Notes under the pieces: generated by a model
The model's input: the letters and a program-made list of their open reading frames with translations, nothing else
What the model was told of the DNA's origin: nothing
Databases searched by the model: none
DNA from: Paenibacillus_E qinlingensis_A
GTDB taxonomy: Bacteria; Bacillota; Bacilli; Paenibacillales; NBRC-103111
Length of the DNA stretch: 64,000 bases
Assembly (NCBI RefSeq): GCF_031455095.1
Contig: NZ_JAVDSB010000014.1
Location: forward strand, 1-64,000
Reading direction: 5' to 3'
Program-made: the position numbers and the translations under genes
Shown here: piece by piece, positions 8,104-17,948 of the stretch
Layout: each line of letters begins with the position of its first letter
Position numbering within the stretch: the stretch's first letter is position 1

Positions 8104-9783
8104 TAACAACCCACTCGCCTTCGCGATGAGCTTCTGTACGGGTGAAGGGAAGCTTTTCACATCATCCTTCGTCACCACACGTGTAAGCATCAGCATAACA
8201 GGGTACAAAGCCACAGTGAATCCGCAAATTAACACCGCTTGGATACCTTGATTTAAACGGAACCAAGGTGTAGGCAGCACATAAGTATGCGTCAGCCATT
8301 CCGCCGCAAAGCCTAGAACACCGATCACCAGAATCGTTACGATAAGTCCGCCAAAACGACGTCCCAGAATCGTAAACGATACCTCTTTACGAAGTGTGCG
8401 GATATTGAGCCACGACATGGCAATAAAGCATAATCCTGTGGAGATAATGATACCGTAAATACCGAACCATTGCCCTAGCAGGAAGCTGCCAAGCAGCTTA
8501 ATTGCGATGCCGACACCAACATGAGCCATTAATGGCTTCATCCGTCCCATCCCCATCAGAACGGCTCCTGAGGTCTGCATGACGATCTGAAACATCGCTC
8601 CCGCTGTTAGCAAGGAGATCATCGCAGGTCCATGGGCCATACCGAAAGCTGAGTCTTCTAGGCCAAAGAGGAAGTAGTCGAGCGGTCTCGCTGCAATGCT
8701 AATCATGAGTACTGCAGGAAGGCCCGAAAGGATAGCCAGTTGAAGCACACGTGTTGTCTGCTGTCCGACCTGCTTCAAATCTTTACGCGAATAAGCAGCC
8801 GAAATAATAGGTACAACGGATTGACTCAACGCGATGGCCAAAATAATAGGAATCCCCGCTAGCGGTTGAGCGCGTCCACCTAGAATACCTACTAATCGTG
8901 AGGCTTCACTAGTACCGATCGCATCTTGTAGGAGTGGGATGATCATGGATGTATCAATTAGATACACTAGCGTAACCGTCACCGAGAATATCACAATAGG
9001 TATCGAGAGCCTCAATAAACTGCGATAAATATCTCTGTACCGGAGCAATTCAACGGGATGATCATTCGACCGAGCAGCTCCTATCTCCTCTGCCGCGGCT
9101 TGTGAAACAGCTGGTTGCTTCTGTTCTTGTGCATCCGCCCGTTTCAGCTTTACAGCATAGTACAGCATGACAGCTAGAGCCGCTGCGCCTCCAACCACGC
9201 CTCCAAATGATGCCCCCGCTACACCCCATCCAAGCGAGATATCAAGTAAGAAAAAGGCCAATGTAATCGAGACAATGAGTCTAAAAATTTGTTCCACGAC
9301 TTGTGAAATGCCGTTAGGCATCATATTCTGACGTCCTTGGAAATATCCCCGCATGATCGCGATAAGGGGAAATAGAAGCATGGCTGGCGCGATCGCCCTC
9401 GTAGCTAACGTTGCGTCAGGACCACCTTGCGATATGCTTTCAGCATAAATCGGGGCAAAAACGTACAGCAATATAGTCATGACTGCACCTGCAACAACCG
9501 CAAACCAAATCGCAGCTCGATAGATGCGCTGTGCTTCGTGCGGTCTACCGATGGCACGTTTCTCGGCTACCATTTTACTTAATGCACTGGGTATGCCTGC
9601 TGTTGCAACGACCAATAAAACTGAATACAAATTAAATGCGATCACATAACTCTTCATGCCTTCTTCATGCAGCAAATGCACCAGCGGTATACGCTGGAAA
9701 ACGCCGAGAAACCGCGCTACAAGCGCGGCTACGGTGAGAATGAGCGTCCCTTTTACAAGGGAATCTTTGGTTACCTTCGTCAA
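8092..9783 (-). CDS. Polysaccharide/lipid II flippase-like protein (SpoVB/YtgP family, MOP superfamily)
   Basis: 563 aa, TTG start with a GAAGGAACG site. About 14 membrane segments are spread over the whole length, starting with GTLILTVAALVARFLGVFQRIPL, a typical MurJ/SpoVB entry. A soluble linker sits at about residues 210-245. Members move lipid-linked wall precursors across the membrane, and SpoVB acts in spore cortex synthesis while YtgP acts in vegetative cells. I cannot tell which paralogue this is from one sequence. Confidence 0.88.
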   Translation of the reverse strand: MTKVTKDSLVKGTLILTVAALVARFLGVFQRIPLVHLLHEEGMKSYVIAFNLYSVLLVVATAGIPSALSKMVAEKRAIGRPHEAQRIYRAAIWFAVVAGAVMTILLYVFAPIYAESISQGGPDATLATRAIAPAMLLFPLIAIMRGYFQGRQNMMPNGISQVVEQIFRLIVSITLAFFLLDISLGWGVAGASFGGVVGGAAALAVMLYYAVKLKRADAQEQKQPAVSQAAAEEIGAARSNDHPVELLRYRDIYRSLLRLSIPIVIFSVTVTLVYLIDTSMIIPLLQDAIGTSEASRLVGILGGRAQPLAGIPIILAIALSQSVVPIISAAYSRKDLKQVGQQTTRVLQLAILSGLPAVLMISIAARPLDYFLFGLEDSAFGMAHGPAMISLLTAGAMFQIVMQTSGAVLMGMGRMKPLMAHVGVGIAIKLLGSFLLGQWFGIYGIIISTGLCFIAMSWLNIRTLRKEVSFTILGRRFGGLIVTILVIGVLGFAAEWLTHTYVLPTPWFRLNQGIQAVLICGFTVALYPVMLMLTRVVTKDDVKSFPSPVQKLIAKASGLLKRS

Positions 9784-9829
9784 GTCCGTTCCTTCTCTCT
9801 CTTACAGTTATATTACGTCTATCTAGGCC

Positions 9830-10309
9830 TCAAAAGATCCACAAGAAGAAAATAATAATCATAGCGAGCTGCAAAACAATTTTGACCACGGAGCTGGCGA
9901 AAAAACCAAGTACGGATCCAATTCCTGCGCGAATAGCGTTCTGCCAAGAGGTTCCAGCAATTAATTCACCCACTACGGCACCGATGAATGGACCTAGGAT
10001 GATCCCGAACGCTGGAATCACGAATGGACCAATGATCAAACCAATGGTGCTTCCGACGATTGCCGGTTTCGAGCCGCCGAACTTTTTGACACCTAGTGCA
10101 CTAACCGCATAATCCGCCACGATAATAATAATGACGATCAAGGTCTGGATTAACCAGAACCACAAGCCGAAGTGCTCCCAAGTGATCAGCCAGCCGTAGA
10201 TGAAAAAGGCAGCATAAATGGCTAATACGCCAGGCAGAATCGGATAGATGGCACCGACCATTCCGACAACAAATAAAAGAATAACGACAATCCAGCCTAA
10301 GGTAATCAT
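9830..10309 (-). CDS. DUF456 family membrane protein
   Basis: 159 aa, almost entirely hydrophobic with four to five segments. The middle is glycine-rich (GLIIGPFVIPAFGIILGPFIGAVVGELIAG), the glycine-zipper pattern of DUF456. ATG start with GGAGG upstream. Function is unknown in the family. It lies between the flippase and HAD genes on the same strand, with gaps long enough for its own transcript. Confidence 0.85.
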   Translation of the reverse strand: MITLGWIVVILLFVVGMVGAIYPILPGVLAIYAAFFIYGWLITWEHFGLWFWLIQTLIVIIIIVADYAVSALGVKKFGGSKPAIVGSTIGLIIGPFVIPAFGIILGPFIGAVVGELIAGTSWQNAIRAGIGSVLGFFASSVVKIVLQLAMIIIFFLWIF

Positions 10310-10376
10310 GCTCAGTTCATTCCTCCATTTATCTTAAACGGATTCACGGTCCTTGTAGGACAGTACATTCTCTAAA

Positions 10377-11114
10377 CTAGGCAAGCATGTAAGTGCGAAT
10401 AACTTGTGCAACCGCATGTTCATCATTCGTAACCGTCGTCATATCGGCGATTCGCTTTACTTCGTCTTGCGCATTTCCCATGGCAATGCCTAGTCCAGCT
10501 TCACGAATCATCGCAATGTCATTTTCGCTGTCGCCCATAGCAATAACCTCAGACATCGAAATTCCCAAGAAGTCACACACCGTTTCAACACCACTAGCTT
10601 TCGTAACGCCAAGTGGATTCATCTCTAAATTCGATGGATGCGAATTGGTGATTTCAAGCGTTCCCCAGCTCGCCACAACTTCGCGAATGCGTTGCAATTT
10701 CTCTGCATTGTCTGTGAAGTAACCGAATTTAAGCCATTCATGCTCATCCAAATGCAATCCTTCACTTTCACGATTGAACACGCCTGCCACCGAATAAGCC
10801 CACCACCAGCAGTCATGAGCTACCGCTAGCTGATGCAAGTCACGAATCGTTTCAATCGGTACTAAAGTACGTTTCAGTAACCGATCTGGCGAAGCCCACA
10901 CTTCACTACCATTCACAACGACAAGTGGTGTTGTTAGCCCTAGCTCTTTAATGTAAGGCATTGCGCTTATCGCTCCACGACCTGTAGACATAATAACAAC
11001 TTTCCCTTGTGACGATGCTTCGCGAATAGCCGCCTGGTTCTCGGCAGATATTTTTTTGTCTTCATTCAGCAAGGTTCCATCCATATCGAGCGCGATTAAT
11101 TTATACTTACCCAC
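10377..11114 (-). CDS. Cof-type HAD-superfamily phosphatase
   Basis: 245 aa from a GTG at 11114, preceded by AGGAG. The frame stays open further upstream into asnB but without a ribosome site. Motif I is DMDGTLL (residues 9-15), motif II is MSTGR, and motifs III/IV are the Lys of GVTKASG and GDSENDIAMIREAGLGIAMGNA, with a type IIB cap between. The family dephosphorylates sugar phosphates, pyridoxal phosphate or FMN, and the substrate cannot be read from the sequence. It follows asnB at 44 bp. Confidence 0.9.
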   Translation of the reverse strand: MGKYKLIALDMDGTLLNEDKKISAENQAAIREASSQGKVVIMSTGRGAISAMPYIKELGLTTPLVVVNGSEVWASPDRLLKRTLVPIETIRDLHQLAVAHDCWWWAYSVAGVFNRESEGLHLDEHEWLKFGYFTDNAEKLQRIREVVASWGTLEITNSHPSNLEMNPLGVTKASGVETVCDFLGISMSEVIAMGDSENDIAMIREAGLGIAMGNAQDEVKRIADMTTVTNDEHAVAQVIRTYMLA

Positions 11115-11158
11115 AATCTCGTCAACTCCTAGTCTCATGCAGCCTGTATGATGTCTAC

Positions 11159-13033
11159 CTAGTAAGCAGTGAGTACTTTCTTCGGCAGTTCTTCCATGAA
11201 CGTTTTGTGCCATAGAGCAAAAATATAGAGGGTCCACAAGCGTCTCGCGTAGTCTCCCTGACCAATCCGGTGCTTATGAAGCATTTTCTCAACCGCCTCG
11301 ATATCGATATAATCCTCGATTCCGCTGGACTTGATTTGCTCCATGACCATGTCACCCATCGCACCCTTCATCCAATCCCGGAGTGGCACAGGAAAGCCTA
11401 GTTTCGGACGATTTAGAATCGGATCTGGAATAATCCCTTCCATCGCTTTACGGAAGATATACTTCGTCGTGCCATTCGCAATGCGGTATTTCGCTGGAAT
11501 CCGGCGAGCCACTTCGAACAACTCTTTGTCCAAAAAGGGAACGCGAAGCTCCAGGGAATGTGCCATCGTCATTTTGTCAGCCTTCATGAGAATATCACCA
11601 GGCATCCACAAGTTCATGTCGATGTATTGCATCCGACTTACTGGATCCAGATGCTTTGTTTTGTTATAGTAATCCCCGGCGATTTGCACGGGATTCTTGT
11701 AGGCGCGCAGCATCTCGCTATCAAGGCGAAGCACTTCTGCCTTCATATCCTCGGAGAAGATTTTGGCGTTCCCGAGGAACCGTTCCTCAAGCGGAGTCGT
11801 TCCCCGCAACACATAGTTGCGGCCTTTCACTCCGCTCGGCAGGATGCGTGCGAAGCGGTTCAGCATCCGTTTCACCGATGGCGGCAGCCCATCGAGCGGC
11901 TTGAGCGACTGCGGCTCGCGATAAATGCGATAGCCGCCGAACAGCTCGTCCGCGCCTTCGCCGGACAGCACGACCGTCACTTGCTCACGTGCAAGCTGCG
12001 CCACGTGATAAAGGGCAATGGCCGAAGGATCGGCAACAGGCTCGTCCTGGTGCCAGATCGCTTTCGGCATGGTCGCGAAGAAATCATCCTGCGTGATGAT
12101 TTTATCGTAGTGCTCTGTGCCGAGCGTTGCAGCGGTCTGCGCCGCAATCGGCGTCTCGTTGTTGGAACCTTCGAAGCCAACAGAGAACGTGCGGATCGGT
12201 TCGATATTCCGCATATGCGTAGCAATCGCCGTCGAATCGATCCCGCTCGACAGGAAGCATCCGCGTTCCACGTCGCTGACCATGTGCAGCTTGACGGACT
12301 CTTTCAAGCCTTCACGAATTTGTTCCACATAATAGTCAAATGGCTTTTCTTCCGGTTCGAACATCGGATCCCAATACTTATGTAGGGTCATTTTGCCTTC
12401 GAACGTAATTGTAACTGAATGCGCTGGAGGCAGCTTATAGATGCCTTCGAACATGGTATGCGGCTCTGGTACATACTGAAACGTCAAATAATTCAGCAAG
12501 CTGTCCGTATGGATCAACCGATTCATGCCTTCGGCCGCCAGCAAGCTCTTGATTTCCGAGCCAAACAGGAATTGACGGTCGCTCACATGATAATAAAACG
12601 GCTTAATGCCGAAGTGGTCTCTCGCTCCGAACAGCTGCTTTTTCTTGCGGTCCCAAATAACAAAACCGAACATACCACGCATGTGCTTCACGCAATCCTC
12701 GCCGAATTCCTCATAAAGGTGGACGATAACTTCCGTATCGCTCTGCGTGCGGAAAATATGACCGCGCTCCTTCAACATCGTGCGCAGCTCTTTGTAATTA
12801 TAAATTTCACCGTTGAAAATAATCCAGACGGTTTCATCTTCATTCGCTAGTGGCTGATGGCCTTCTTTAATATCAATAACGGATAATCGTCTAAATCCTA
12901 AGCCAATGCGATTCTCTGTCCAGAAGCCCTCATCATTCGGTCCTCGATGAACGATCACATCCGTCATTTGCTTCAAACTTGCCTCAGTTGGTTCTCTATC
13001 TTCAAAATACATTACACCCGTAATACCACACAT
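11159..13033 (-). CDS. asnB: Asparagine synthase (glutamine-hydrolysing)
   Basis: 624 aa. The start must be the ATG at 13033, because the class II glutaminase needs Cys as residue 2 (MCGITGV). The GTG four codons earlier would bury it. The N-terminal glutaminase domain (residues 2 to about 200, with IIFNGEIYNYKELR) feeds ammonia to the C-terminal ATP-pyrophosphatase/synthetase domain, marked by LSSGIDSTAIA (near 260) and SGEGADELFGGY. It converts aspartate to asparagine using glutamine and ATP. Length matches the AsnB/YisO group. The ribosome site GGAGG is about 12 nt upstream. Confidence 0.95.
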   Translation of the reverse strand: MCGITGVMYFEDREPTEASLKQMTDVIVHRGPNDEGFWTENRIGLGFRRLSVIDIKEGHQPLANEDETVWIIFNGEIYNYKELRTMLKERGHIFRTQSDTEVIVHLYEEFGEDCVKHMRGMFGFVIWDRKKKQLFGARDHFGIKPFYYHVSDRQFLFGSEIKSLLAAEGMNRLIHTDSLLNYLTFQYVPEPHTMFEGIYKLPPAHSVTITFEGKMTLHKYWDPMFEPEEKPFDYYVEQIREGLKESVKLHMVSDVERGCFLSSGIDSTAIATHMRNIEPIRTFSVGFEGSNNETPIAAQTAATLGTEHYDKIITQDDFFATMPKAIWHQDEPVADPSAIALYHVAQLAREQVTVVLSGEGADELFGGYRIYREPQSLKPLDGLPPSVKRMLNRFARILPSGVKGRNYVLRGTTPLEERFLGNAKIFSEDMKAEVLRLDSEMLRAYKNPVQIAGDYYNKTKHLDPVSRMQYIDMNLWMPGDILMKADKMTMAHSLELRVPFLDKELFEVARRIPAKYRIANGTTKYIFRKAMEGIIPDPILNRPKLGFPVPLRDWMKGAMGDMVMEQIKSSGIEDYIDIEAVEKMLHKHRIGQGDYARRLWTLYIFALWHKTFMEELPKKVLTAY

Positions 13034-13401
13034 GGTGAGACTCACTCCTCCGTACTCTCATCATTCTTTCTCTTGGACAACCGATATATTAGTATACCAT
13101 ATCAGCCCGCCATTCAGGAAATACCATGAGGGTACGAAAATCGAAAAACCCAGATGCCTATAGAAAAATGATGGAAATGATAAGTCGTTTTAAAGAAGCA
13201 GACAACCGCCTTTTTTTCAAATGGATCGACCACCTTTCCTGCACGCATAAAAGTTGAGTTAGGGCAACATTTAGGGTAGAGCAAGTTCTCCCCCCTTGAT
13301 ACAGGATATGCGGTTGGAGAGTAACTGGTGCATGCTGCTGAAAAGGGACTCCTGTTCACCAACTAGCCCCAGTGAAGTGGGGTTCGGGCTCGGCATATCA
13401 C
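13034..13401. other. Intergenic region without a recognisable gene
   Basis: The asnB promoter should lie at the left end. The rest holds short open frames on both strands without starts or ribosome sites, and a small CCCC-ACTTCACT-GGGG palindrome near 13369-13384. It may be decayed coding sequence, but no family can be named. Confidence 0.4.
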
Positions 13402-13430
13402 AAAAAAGAGCTTGCCGCAGCAAGCTCTCC
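13402..13430 (-). terminator. Rho-independent terminator after the PBP gene
   Basis: On the minus strand GAGCTTGC pairs with GCAAGCTC around a TGCG loop, followed by six T. It sits 16 bp past the PBP stop codon. Confidence 0.85.
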
Positions 13431-13445
13431 CTCTTTTCCTATTCC

Positions 13446-15503
13446 TTACCACGGCCTCTTCCCGCCGCCAAGCTTTGTCAAAATACCATCGTTCGCCGCG
13501 TCATACGCTTGGAAGATTTTCGCCGCAATCGGCGAAGCCCCGTAGCGTCCAAATCCACCCTCAGGTATAACAACCGCCACAGCCAGTTTCGGATTCTCGA
13601 CCGGAGCGAAGGCGATAAGTACCGCATTCTCTACAGATCCACCTGCTACAACCTGTGTAGAGGTACCTGTTTTACGCGCGACATTGAATGGCAATTCTTC
13701 GATGCCTTCGGCGCCGCTTTTCATCCCATGGATAATCGTATTCCAATCAGCTTGAGCGAACTCCTTCGATACATCCTCGAGGACCTCCGGCTCCACCTTT
13801 TTCACCAATTCACCTTGGTAATCACGAATTTCATCGACGAACAAAGGTTTCATCCGTTTGCCACGACTCGCCAGTGTAGCCGTATACTGCGCTAACTGAA
13901 GTGTAGTCGTTTTCTCATTCTGACCCCAAGAAGCATAGACCATGGCCGATTGATAACTGTCTTTTTCCGCATTTTTGATAAAGTCATTGGAGCCTGCGAA
14001 TTCACCTGGCAGCCCACTGCCCGTCTTCACACCCATACCGAACTTAGCTAGATATTCTGCCCATTTCGCCGTTACTTTCGAATTCTCACGTCCGAATTTG
14101 TTCCAAAATGGAATGCCTACAAATGCTGACATATACGTATTCGAGGAATGTTCAATTGCTTCTGCTGCATTAATTGGACCATAGGCAGCTTTTCCTGAGT
14201 TCGAAATGGCACTGTTGCCATCTTTACCGAAGGTAAATGTGCCTGAATCATAATATTTTTGCCCCGCTGTAAACAACTTCTCTTTCAAACCAATTAAGAC
14301 AGATAATGGCTTAATCGTCGATCCCATGAAAACAATGGAAGAAGGATGCTTTGCATTTTCTTTCTCATCCGGATACTTCGATTTGGCCGTCATGATCGTA
14401 CCATTGGAAATAAACGTACTAATATCCTTGTAAATCGTAGGCGATATACCGCCTGTCCAAGCATTCGCATCATAATCTGGATAATTCGCCATCGTGATAA
14501 CGCGGCCCGTATCCACTTCCATGGCAACCGCAAAGCCCGAAGAAGCCTTCATACCCGTTTTCATATACAAATCATTGGCATGGGTAGGAAGTCGAAGGTA
14601 GGCGATATGATCTTTCAGCATTTTTTCCGTCGCCTTCTGAACGTCCTTGTTAATGGACAGATACAGATTATTTCCTTTAATCGGAGCTGTAACTTCGGCT
14701 CTTCCAATGATTTTCATCGCAGCATTCACGGGGTACTTCTTGCTCCCGTTCTTGCCTCGCAGCTCATCCTGATACATCCGCTCGATGCCGTCGAAACCGA
14801 CATTTTCATTGCTTAAATATTCTTCACTATTCGGATTATCCTTATAGATTTCTTTCGCAGTTTGGGTTGAAAAAGCATTCGTATACCCGACTAATTGCGT
14901 CGCAATTGTCGTTTTATCTTCTTCCACTTCATAAGTACGGATACTTTCTTCCGTTACTTCCAGCCCTTTGAATTCATCACGATGCTCCAGCAAAAATGCA
15001 ATTTCAGCATTGGATAAATCCGCTTTAATACGGCGAGGAACGGAATAGTAGCTTGGGTCTTTTACTTTATTTTTATTAATGTCATAGCCCAAATCCATCG
15101 CAAGAACAATCTCTTCAGCTGTCGGGCTAACGGTATTGGGTTTAGCAAATGGGTCAAAAACATCCCGCTTGATGCGCTTGGCTAAATCAATATTAGCATC
15201 CTTATCCTGACCTGGTTCAATACGGAAAAATAAGGACTGCACCGGAATCGTGTAGGCTAGCGGAGATTTTGTTGAATCATAAATATTACCGCGAATCGGA
15301 GCGATCTTGTTGGTTTGATTCGTATTGGTATTCTCCGCGGCCTTCAGATCCTTGGCTTGAACGAATTGAAGAATCGCTAACCTCACGATTAGCACGGAAA
15401 ACAATAAAAAGGTAACGAAGAAAAATATATTGATCCGAAACGAAAAGTGCCGTTTTTTAGTGATTTCTTTTTTCTTCGGATCATCCATAATGGATGATTT
15501 CAT
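13446..15503 (-). CDS. Class B penicillin-binding protein (transpeptidase, PBP2/PbpA-like)
   Basis: 685 aa. One membrane anchor (residues 24-46), then the PBP dimerisation domain (APIRGNIYD at 68-76 onward) and the transpeptidase domain. Catalytic motifs are present: STIK with Ser395/Lys398, SSN at 453-455 and KTGTS at 611-615. It should cross-link peptidoglycan outside the membrane. The length and PIRGNIYDST segment suit monofunctional PBPs of elongation or sporulation. It is translationally coupled (4-bp ATGA overlap) to the upstream HAD gene. Confidence 0.92.
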   Translation of the reverse strand: MKSSIMDDPKKKEITKKRHFSFRINIFFFVTFLLFSVLIVRLAILQFVQAKDLKAAENTNTNQTNKIAPIRGNIYDSTKSPLAYTIPVQSLFFRIEPGQDKDANIDLAKRIKRDVFDPFAKPNTVSPTAEEIVLAMDLGYDINKNKVKDPSYYSVPRRIKADLSNAEIAFLLEHRDEFKGLEVTEESIRTYEVEEDKTTIATQLVGYTNAFSTQTAKEIYKDNPNSEEYLSNENVGFDGIERMYQDELRGKNGSKKYPVNAAMKIIGRAEVTAPIKGNNLYLSINKDVQKATEKMLKDHIAYLRLPTHANDLYMKTGMKASSGFAVAMEVDTGRVITMANYPDYDANAWTGGISPTIYKDISTFISNGTIMTAKSKYPDEKENAKHPSSIVFMGSTIKPLSVLIGLKEKLFTAGQKYYDSGTFTFGKDGNSAISNSGKAAYGPINAAEAIEHSSNTYMSAFVGIPFWNKFGRENSKVTAKWAEYLAKFGMGVKTGSGLPGEFAGSNDFIKNAEKDSYQSAMVYASWGQNEKTTTLQLAQYTATLASRGKRMKPLFVDEIRDYQGELVKKVEPEVLEDVSKEFAQADWNTIIHGMKSGAEGIEELPFNVARKTGTSTQVVAGGSVENAVLIAFAPVENPKLAVAVVIPEGGFGRYGASPIAAKIFQAYDAANDGILTKLGGGKRPW

Positions 15504-16249
15504 GCGGGTTCATATCCTTTCTCTCGTACATCGCCGGCAGGCTCCTGAATCAGTTCGAGCAGAGAACGAATCCCATCTCCCGTATGGTAAGGGTACCGAA
15601 TGATACGAACAGCATCAATGCCTACTTGATTAGGAGCCCATATATCATTCGTCTCATGATCTCCGACATACAGCACATCCTCAGCCGCAACGTCCGCCAT
15701 TTGCAGCGCAAGCTTGAAAATTGCGGGGTCAGGCTTCTCTAAGCCAACTTCTGTGGAAACAAGTACCGGGTCAAAATAGTGCAATACGTCTTTGTCTGCC
15801 AGAATGGCTTTCAGCGTTGGAGCAAAATTAGAGATAATACCGATTCGAAAGCCTCTCACGCGCAGTGCTTCTAGAAATGGCTTCACATCATCGAACAAAT
15901 CGTAATACTTTGGCGCCGTGAAAATGTCATAAAGCTCATGACAGCAGTTGAAAATTTCTTCCTCTGTCCAATCTTCATGAATGCCTAGTTTATGCAGGAC
16001 ATAGTGGTATAGGTTAACCCAGAATTCACGATCTGACTCAGGACTGCATACCACGAAGTTATCTTTTTTCTCAACATAATAAAATAGACGAAATGCTTCT
16101 GTAAAAAGTTCATGAATATGCGCTTCATCTCGGTCAACAGAGCGCAATTCTAAGTATTGCTTTAAAATTGTTTGTGCCGCAGGAATCGTTACTAAGGTGT
16201 CACCTGCATCCAAATAAATCATCTTGTATGATGTTAATTCTTTTCGCAT
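15500..16249 (-). CDS. HAD-superfamily hydrolase, subfamily IA
   Basis: 249 aa from the ATG at 16249, preceded by AAGGAG. An earlier ATG at 16267 lacks a site. Motif I reads YLDAGDTLV (residues 11-19), motif II IISNF, motif III the Lys of VGLEKPDPAIF, and motif IV VGDHETNDIWAPNQVG. The motif I second aspartate is preserved as DAGDT. A helical cap lies between motifs I and II. Small phosphorylated molecules are the usual substrates, and the specific one is unknown. Confidence 0.88.
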   Translation of the reverse strand: MRKELTSYKMIYLDAGDTLVTIPAAQTILKQYLELRSVDRDEAHIHELFTEAFRLFYYVEKKDNFVVCSPESDREFWVNLYHYVLHKLGIHEDWTEEEIFNCCHELYDIFTAPKYYDLFDDVKPFLEALRVRGFRIGIISNFAPTLKAILADKDVLHYFDPVLVSTEVGLEKPDPAIFKLALQMADVAAEDVLYVGDHETNDIWAPNQVGIDAVRIIRYPYHTGDGIRSLLELIQEPAGDVREKGYEPA

Positions 16250-16275
16250 ATCGTCTCCTTCTAACAAGCCTAATG

Positions 16276-17424
16276 CTAAACGTCCCTCACGTGAGTTTGA
16301 TCAAAATTAGGCGGATTAAACCAATTCGCACCACTTGCTACCCAAGTTGAGTCCAGAGGTACCCACTTACTGGTTTCTTTCAGGTACACTTCATTCCAAG
16401 CGTGAGGACCATAACCCCCTTGTCCATCATACCCTAAACCCGTGACTACTTTCACATCCAGTCCAATCGATCTGGCCATTTGGGCATATAACCTAGAGTA
16501 ATCGATACAAACACCCTCTTTGGTATTAAACGTATCTTCTGGTGTCTGTTCCTTCCAAATCCGCTGTTCTTCATACAATTTCACTTTATTCCAATCATAC
16601 TTGACTCGAGTGCCAACCCAACTATACAGCAGTTTGGCTTTCTCTTCATCTGTCTGCGCATTCGCCGTGATTTCTTTCGCCGCATCTGCGATATTGCCAG
16701 GGATTTTCGCATCAAGTACTTCATATTTCCGTTGTAAAATATTGGTGAATTCCTGCTCAACCGCACGTGTGAATACAGGCGCCTTCTCTGCTATAAAATC
16801 ACCTGTAAACGGTGAAATGACCTCTTTAGCTCCTTTTTGATACATGGCCGAGGACTCAATATAGGGAGTTATCAACGAGTGGGGAAACAAAGAAACATAG
16901 ATGAATAAAATCGCGATTAGCATAAGCGCTCTAGCAAATCCAGCTATAGAACCAATAGCACCGCCTGAAACTGAACTAAGTACGGAATGACTTTGTCTCG
17001 GCATGGCATACCGTTCAGCCAACCAACGTCCAAGCCATACATCCACCAAGCGATTCAAAACTTGTTTGATAATGACATAACCAAGGATAAATAAAACTCC
17101 GAAACGGAGTAATGGAAAATCACGCAAGCTAGTGATAACGGTATAATAGGCTTGTTTTATCGCACTTACATCAACCACTGGAATTTGCAGATTCTGATCT
17201 TTTAACCATGTCTGAATCCAAGGTGAAATCAGCTGCACGGCTTTCCATGCAATCAACAGAGATATGACAGCGAGCACAGCTTCCACCAACATGGCTACAA
17301 AATGCCTGGCCGAGCCAGAGCCGCCACGGAAAAATCCCTGCAGCACAGAAGCCGCAATGGTGAGAACGATCAAGATGGATATGAGATTGATAGATAAGCT
17401 TGACAACCACGTGGTATCCGTCAT
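16276..17424 (-). CDS. Membrane protein with CvpA-like N-terminus and transglutaminase-like peptidase domain
   Basis: 382 aa. The N-terminal ~180 residues carry four hydrophobic segments (11-30, 44-68, 105-122, 155-180) and the GGAIGSIAGFARALM stretch typical of CvpA/colicin V-production proteins. The C-terminal part (about 250-365) is a transglutaminase-like domain with the complete triad: Cys306 in GVCIDYS, His341 in GPHAWNEV and Asp358 in PLDSTW. Such domains in exported bacterial proteins usually act as proteases or wall-modifying enzymes. ATG start with GGAAGGTGAG. Gene order suggests an envelope cluster with the PBP and membrane genes. Confidence 0.85.
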   Translation of the reverse strand: MTDTTWLSSLSINLISILIVLTIAASVLQGFFRGGSGSARHFVAMLVEAVLAVISLLIAWKAVQLISPWIQTWLKDQNLQIPVVDVSAIKQAYYTVITSLRDFPLLRFGVLFILGYVIIKQVLNRLVDVWLGRWLAERYAMPRQSHSVLSSVSGGAIGSIAGFARALMLIAILFIYVSLFPHSLITPYIESSAMYQKGAKEVISPFTGDFIAEKAPVFTRAVEQEFTNILQRKYEVLDAKIPGNIADAAKEITANAQTDEEKAKLLYSWVGTRVKYDWNKVKLYEEQRIWKEQTPEDTFNTKEGVCIDYSRLYAQMARSIGLDVKVVTGLGYDGQGGYGPHAWNEVYLKETSKWVPLDSTWVASGANWFNPPNFDQTHVRDV

Positions 17425-17464
17425 GTGTACTCACCTTCCTTTGTTAGGCTGACCTGCGAAATCA

Positions 17465-17893
17465 TTAGCTATTTTTCTTGGCTTGTTCAATAAATGCATT
17501 CACAGCTGCGTTGGCATTCATTTTGAAGGATTTCCCGAGAAACGTCACCTGTACTTCGTCCGATCCTGATTTACCTTCTACCTGCAAGCTTTTCGTCGTG
17601 ATCAAAAAAGAACCATCCGGGTTCGCCTTAAATTTGGCTTCTTTAGCCTCGGACGTTAAGGCACTGACTGCCTTATCCTTGATATCGTCACTGACTTGGG
17701 AAACAACACTTGTCCCAATATCCTTTATTTTATCCTTATAGCTCGCTCCATAAACGACAAGCGCCCCTACAATGACAAGAACAACTACCCATTTCACCAC
17801 GGTTTTAACAATACCAATCACAATAAATAGAACAATAATAGCACCTACAATTAAATACCAACGATCCTGTGCAAACGAAATCCACTGATCCAT
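17465..17893 (-). CDS. Small membrane protein of unknown function
   Basis: 142 aa from the ATG at 17893 with a GAGGAGG site; an in-frame upstream start is less likely. Two hydrophobic segments (about residues 10-28 and 30-45) are followed by a charged ~95-residue domain with beta-strand character (SFLITTKSLQVEG). No family recognised. It is 40 bp upstream of the transglutaminase gene on the same strand, probably in one operon. Confidence 0.75.
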   Translation of the reverse strand: MDQWISFAQDRWYLIVGAIIVLFIVIGIVKTVVKWVVVLVIVGALVVYGASYKDKIKDIGTSVVSQVSDDIKDKAVSALTSEAKEAKFKANPDGSFLITTKSLQVEGKSGSDEVQVTFLGKSFKMNANAAVNAFIEQAKKNS

Positions 17894-17948
17894 CAATAAC
17901 CCCTCCTCATCATCCAAAAGTCCATTCCTATCATACTACATGGACTCC

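Noticed and set aside
11558..12385. Long plus-strand frames opposite asnB
   Set aside because: Antisense shadows of a clear full-length asparagine synthase gene, without starts or ribosome sites.
13114..13362. Open frames of up to 82 codons in the asnB-PBP intergenic region
   Set aside because: No start signal, unusual composition for the strand, and no family match. Treated as non-coding or decayed.
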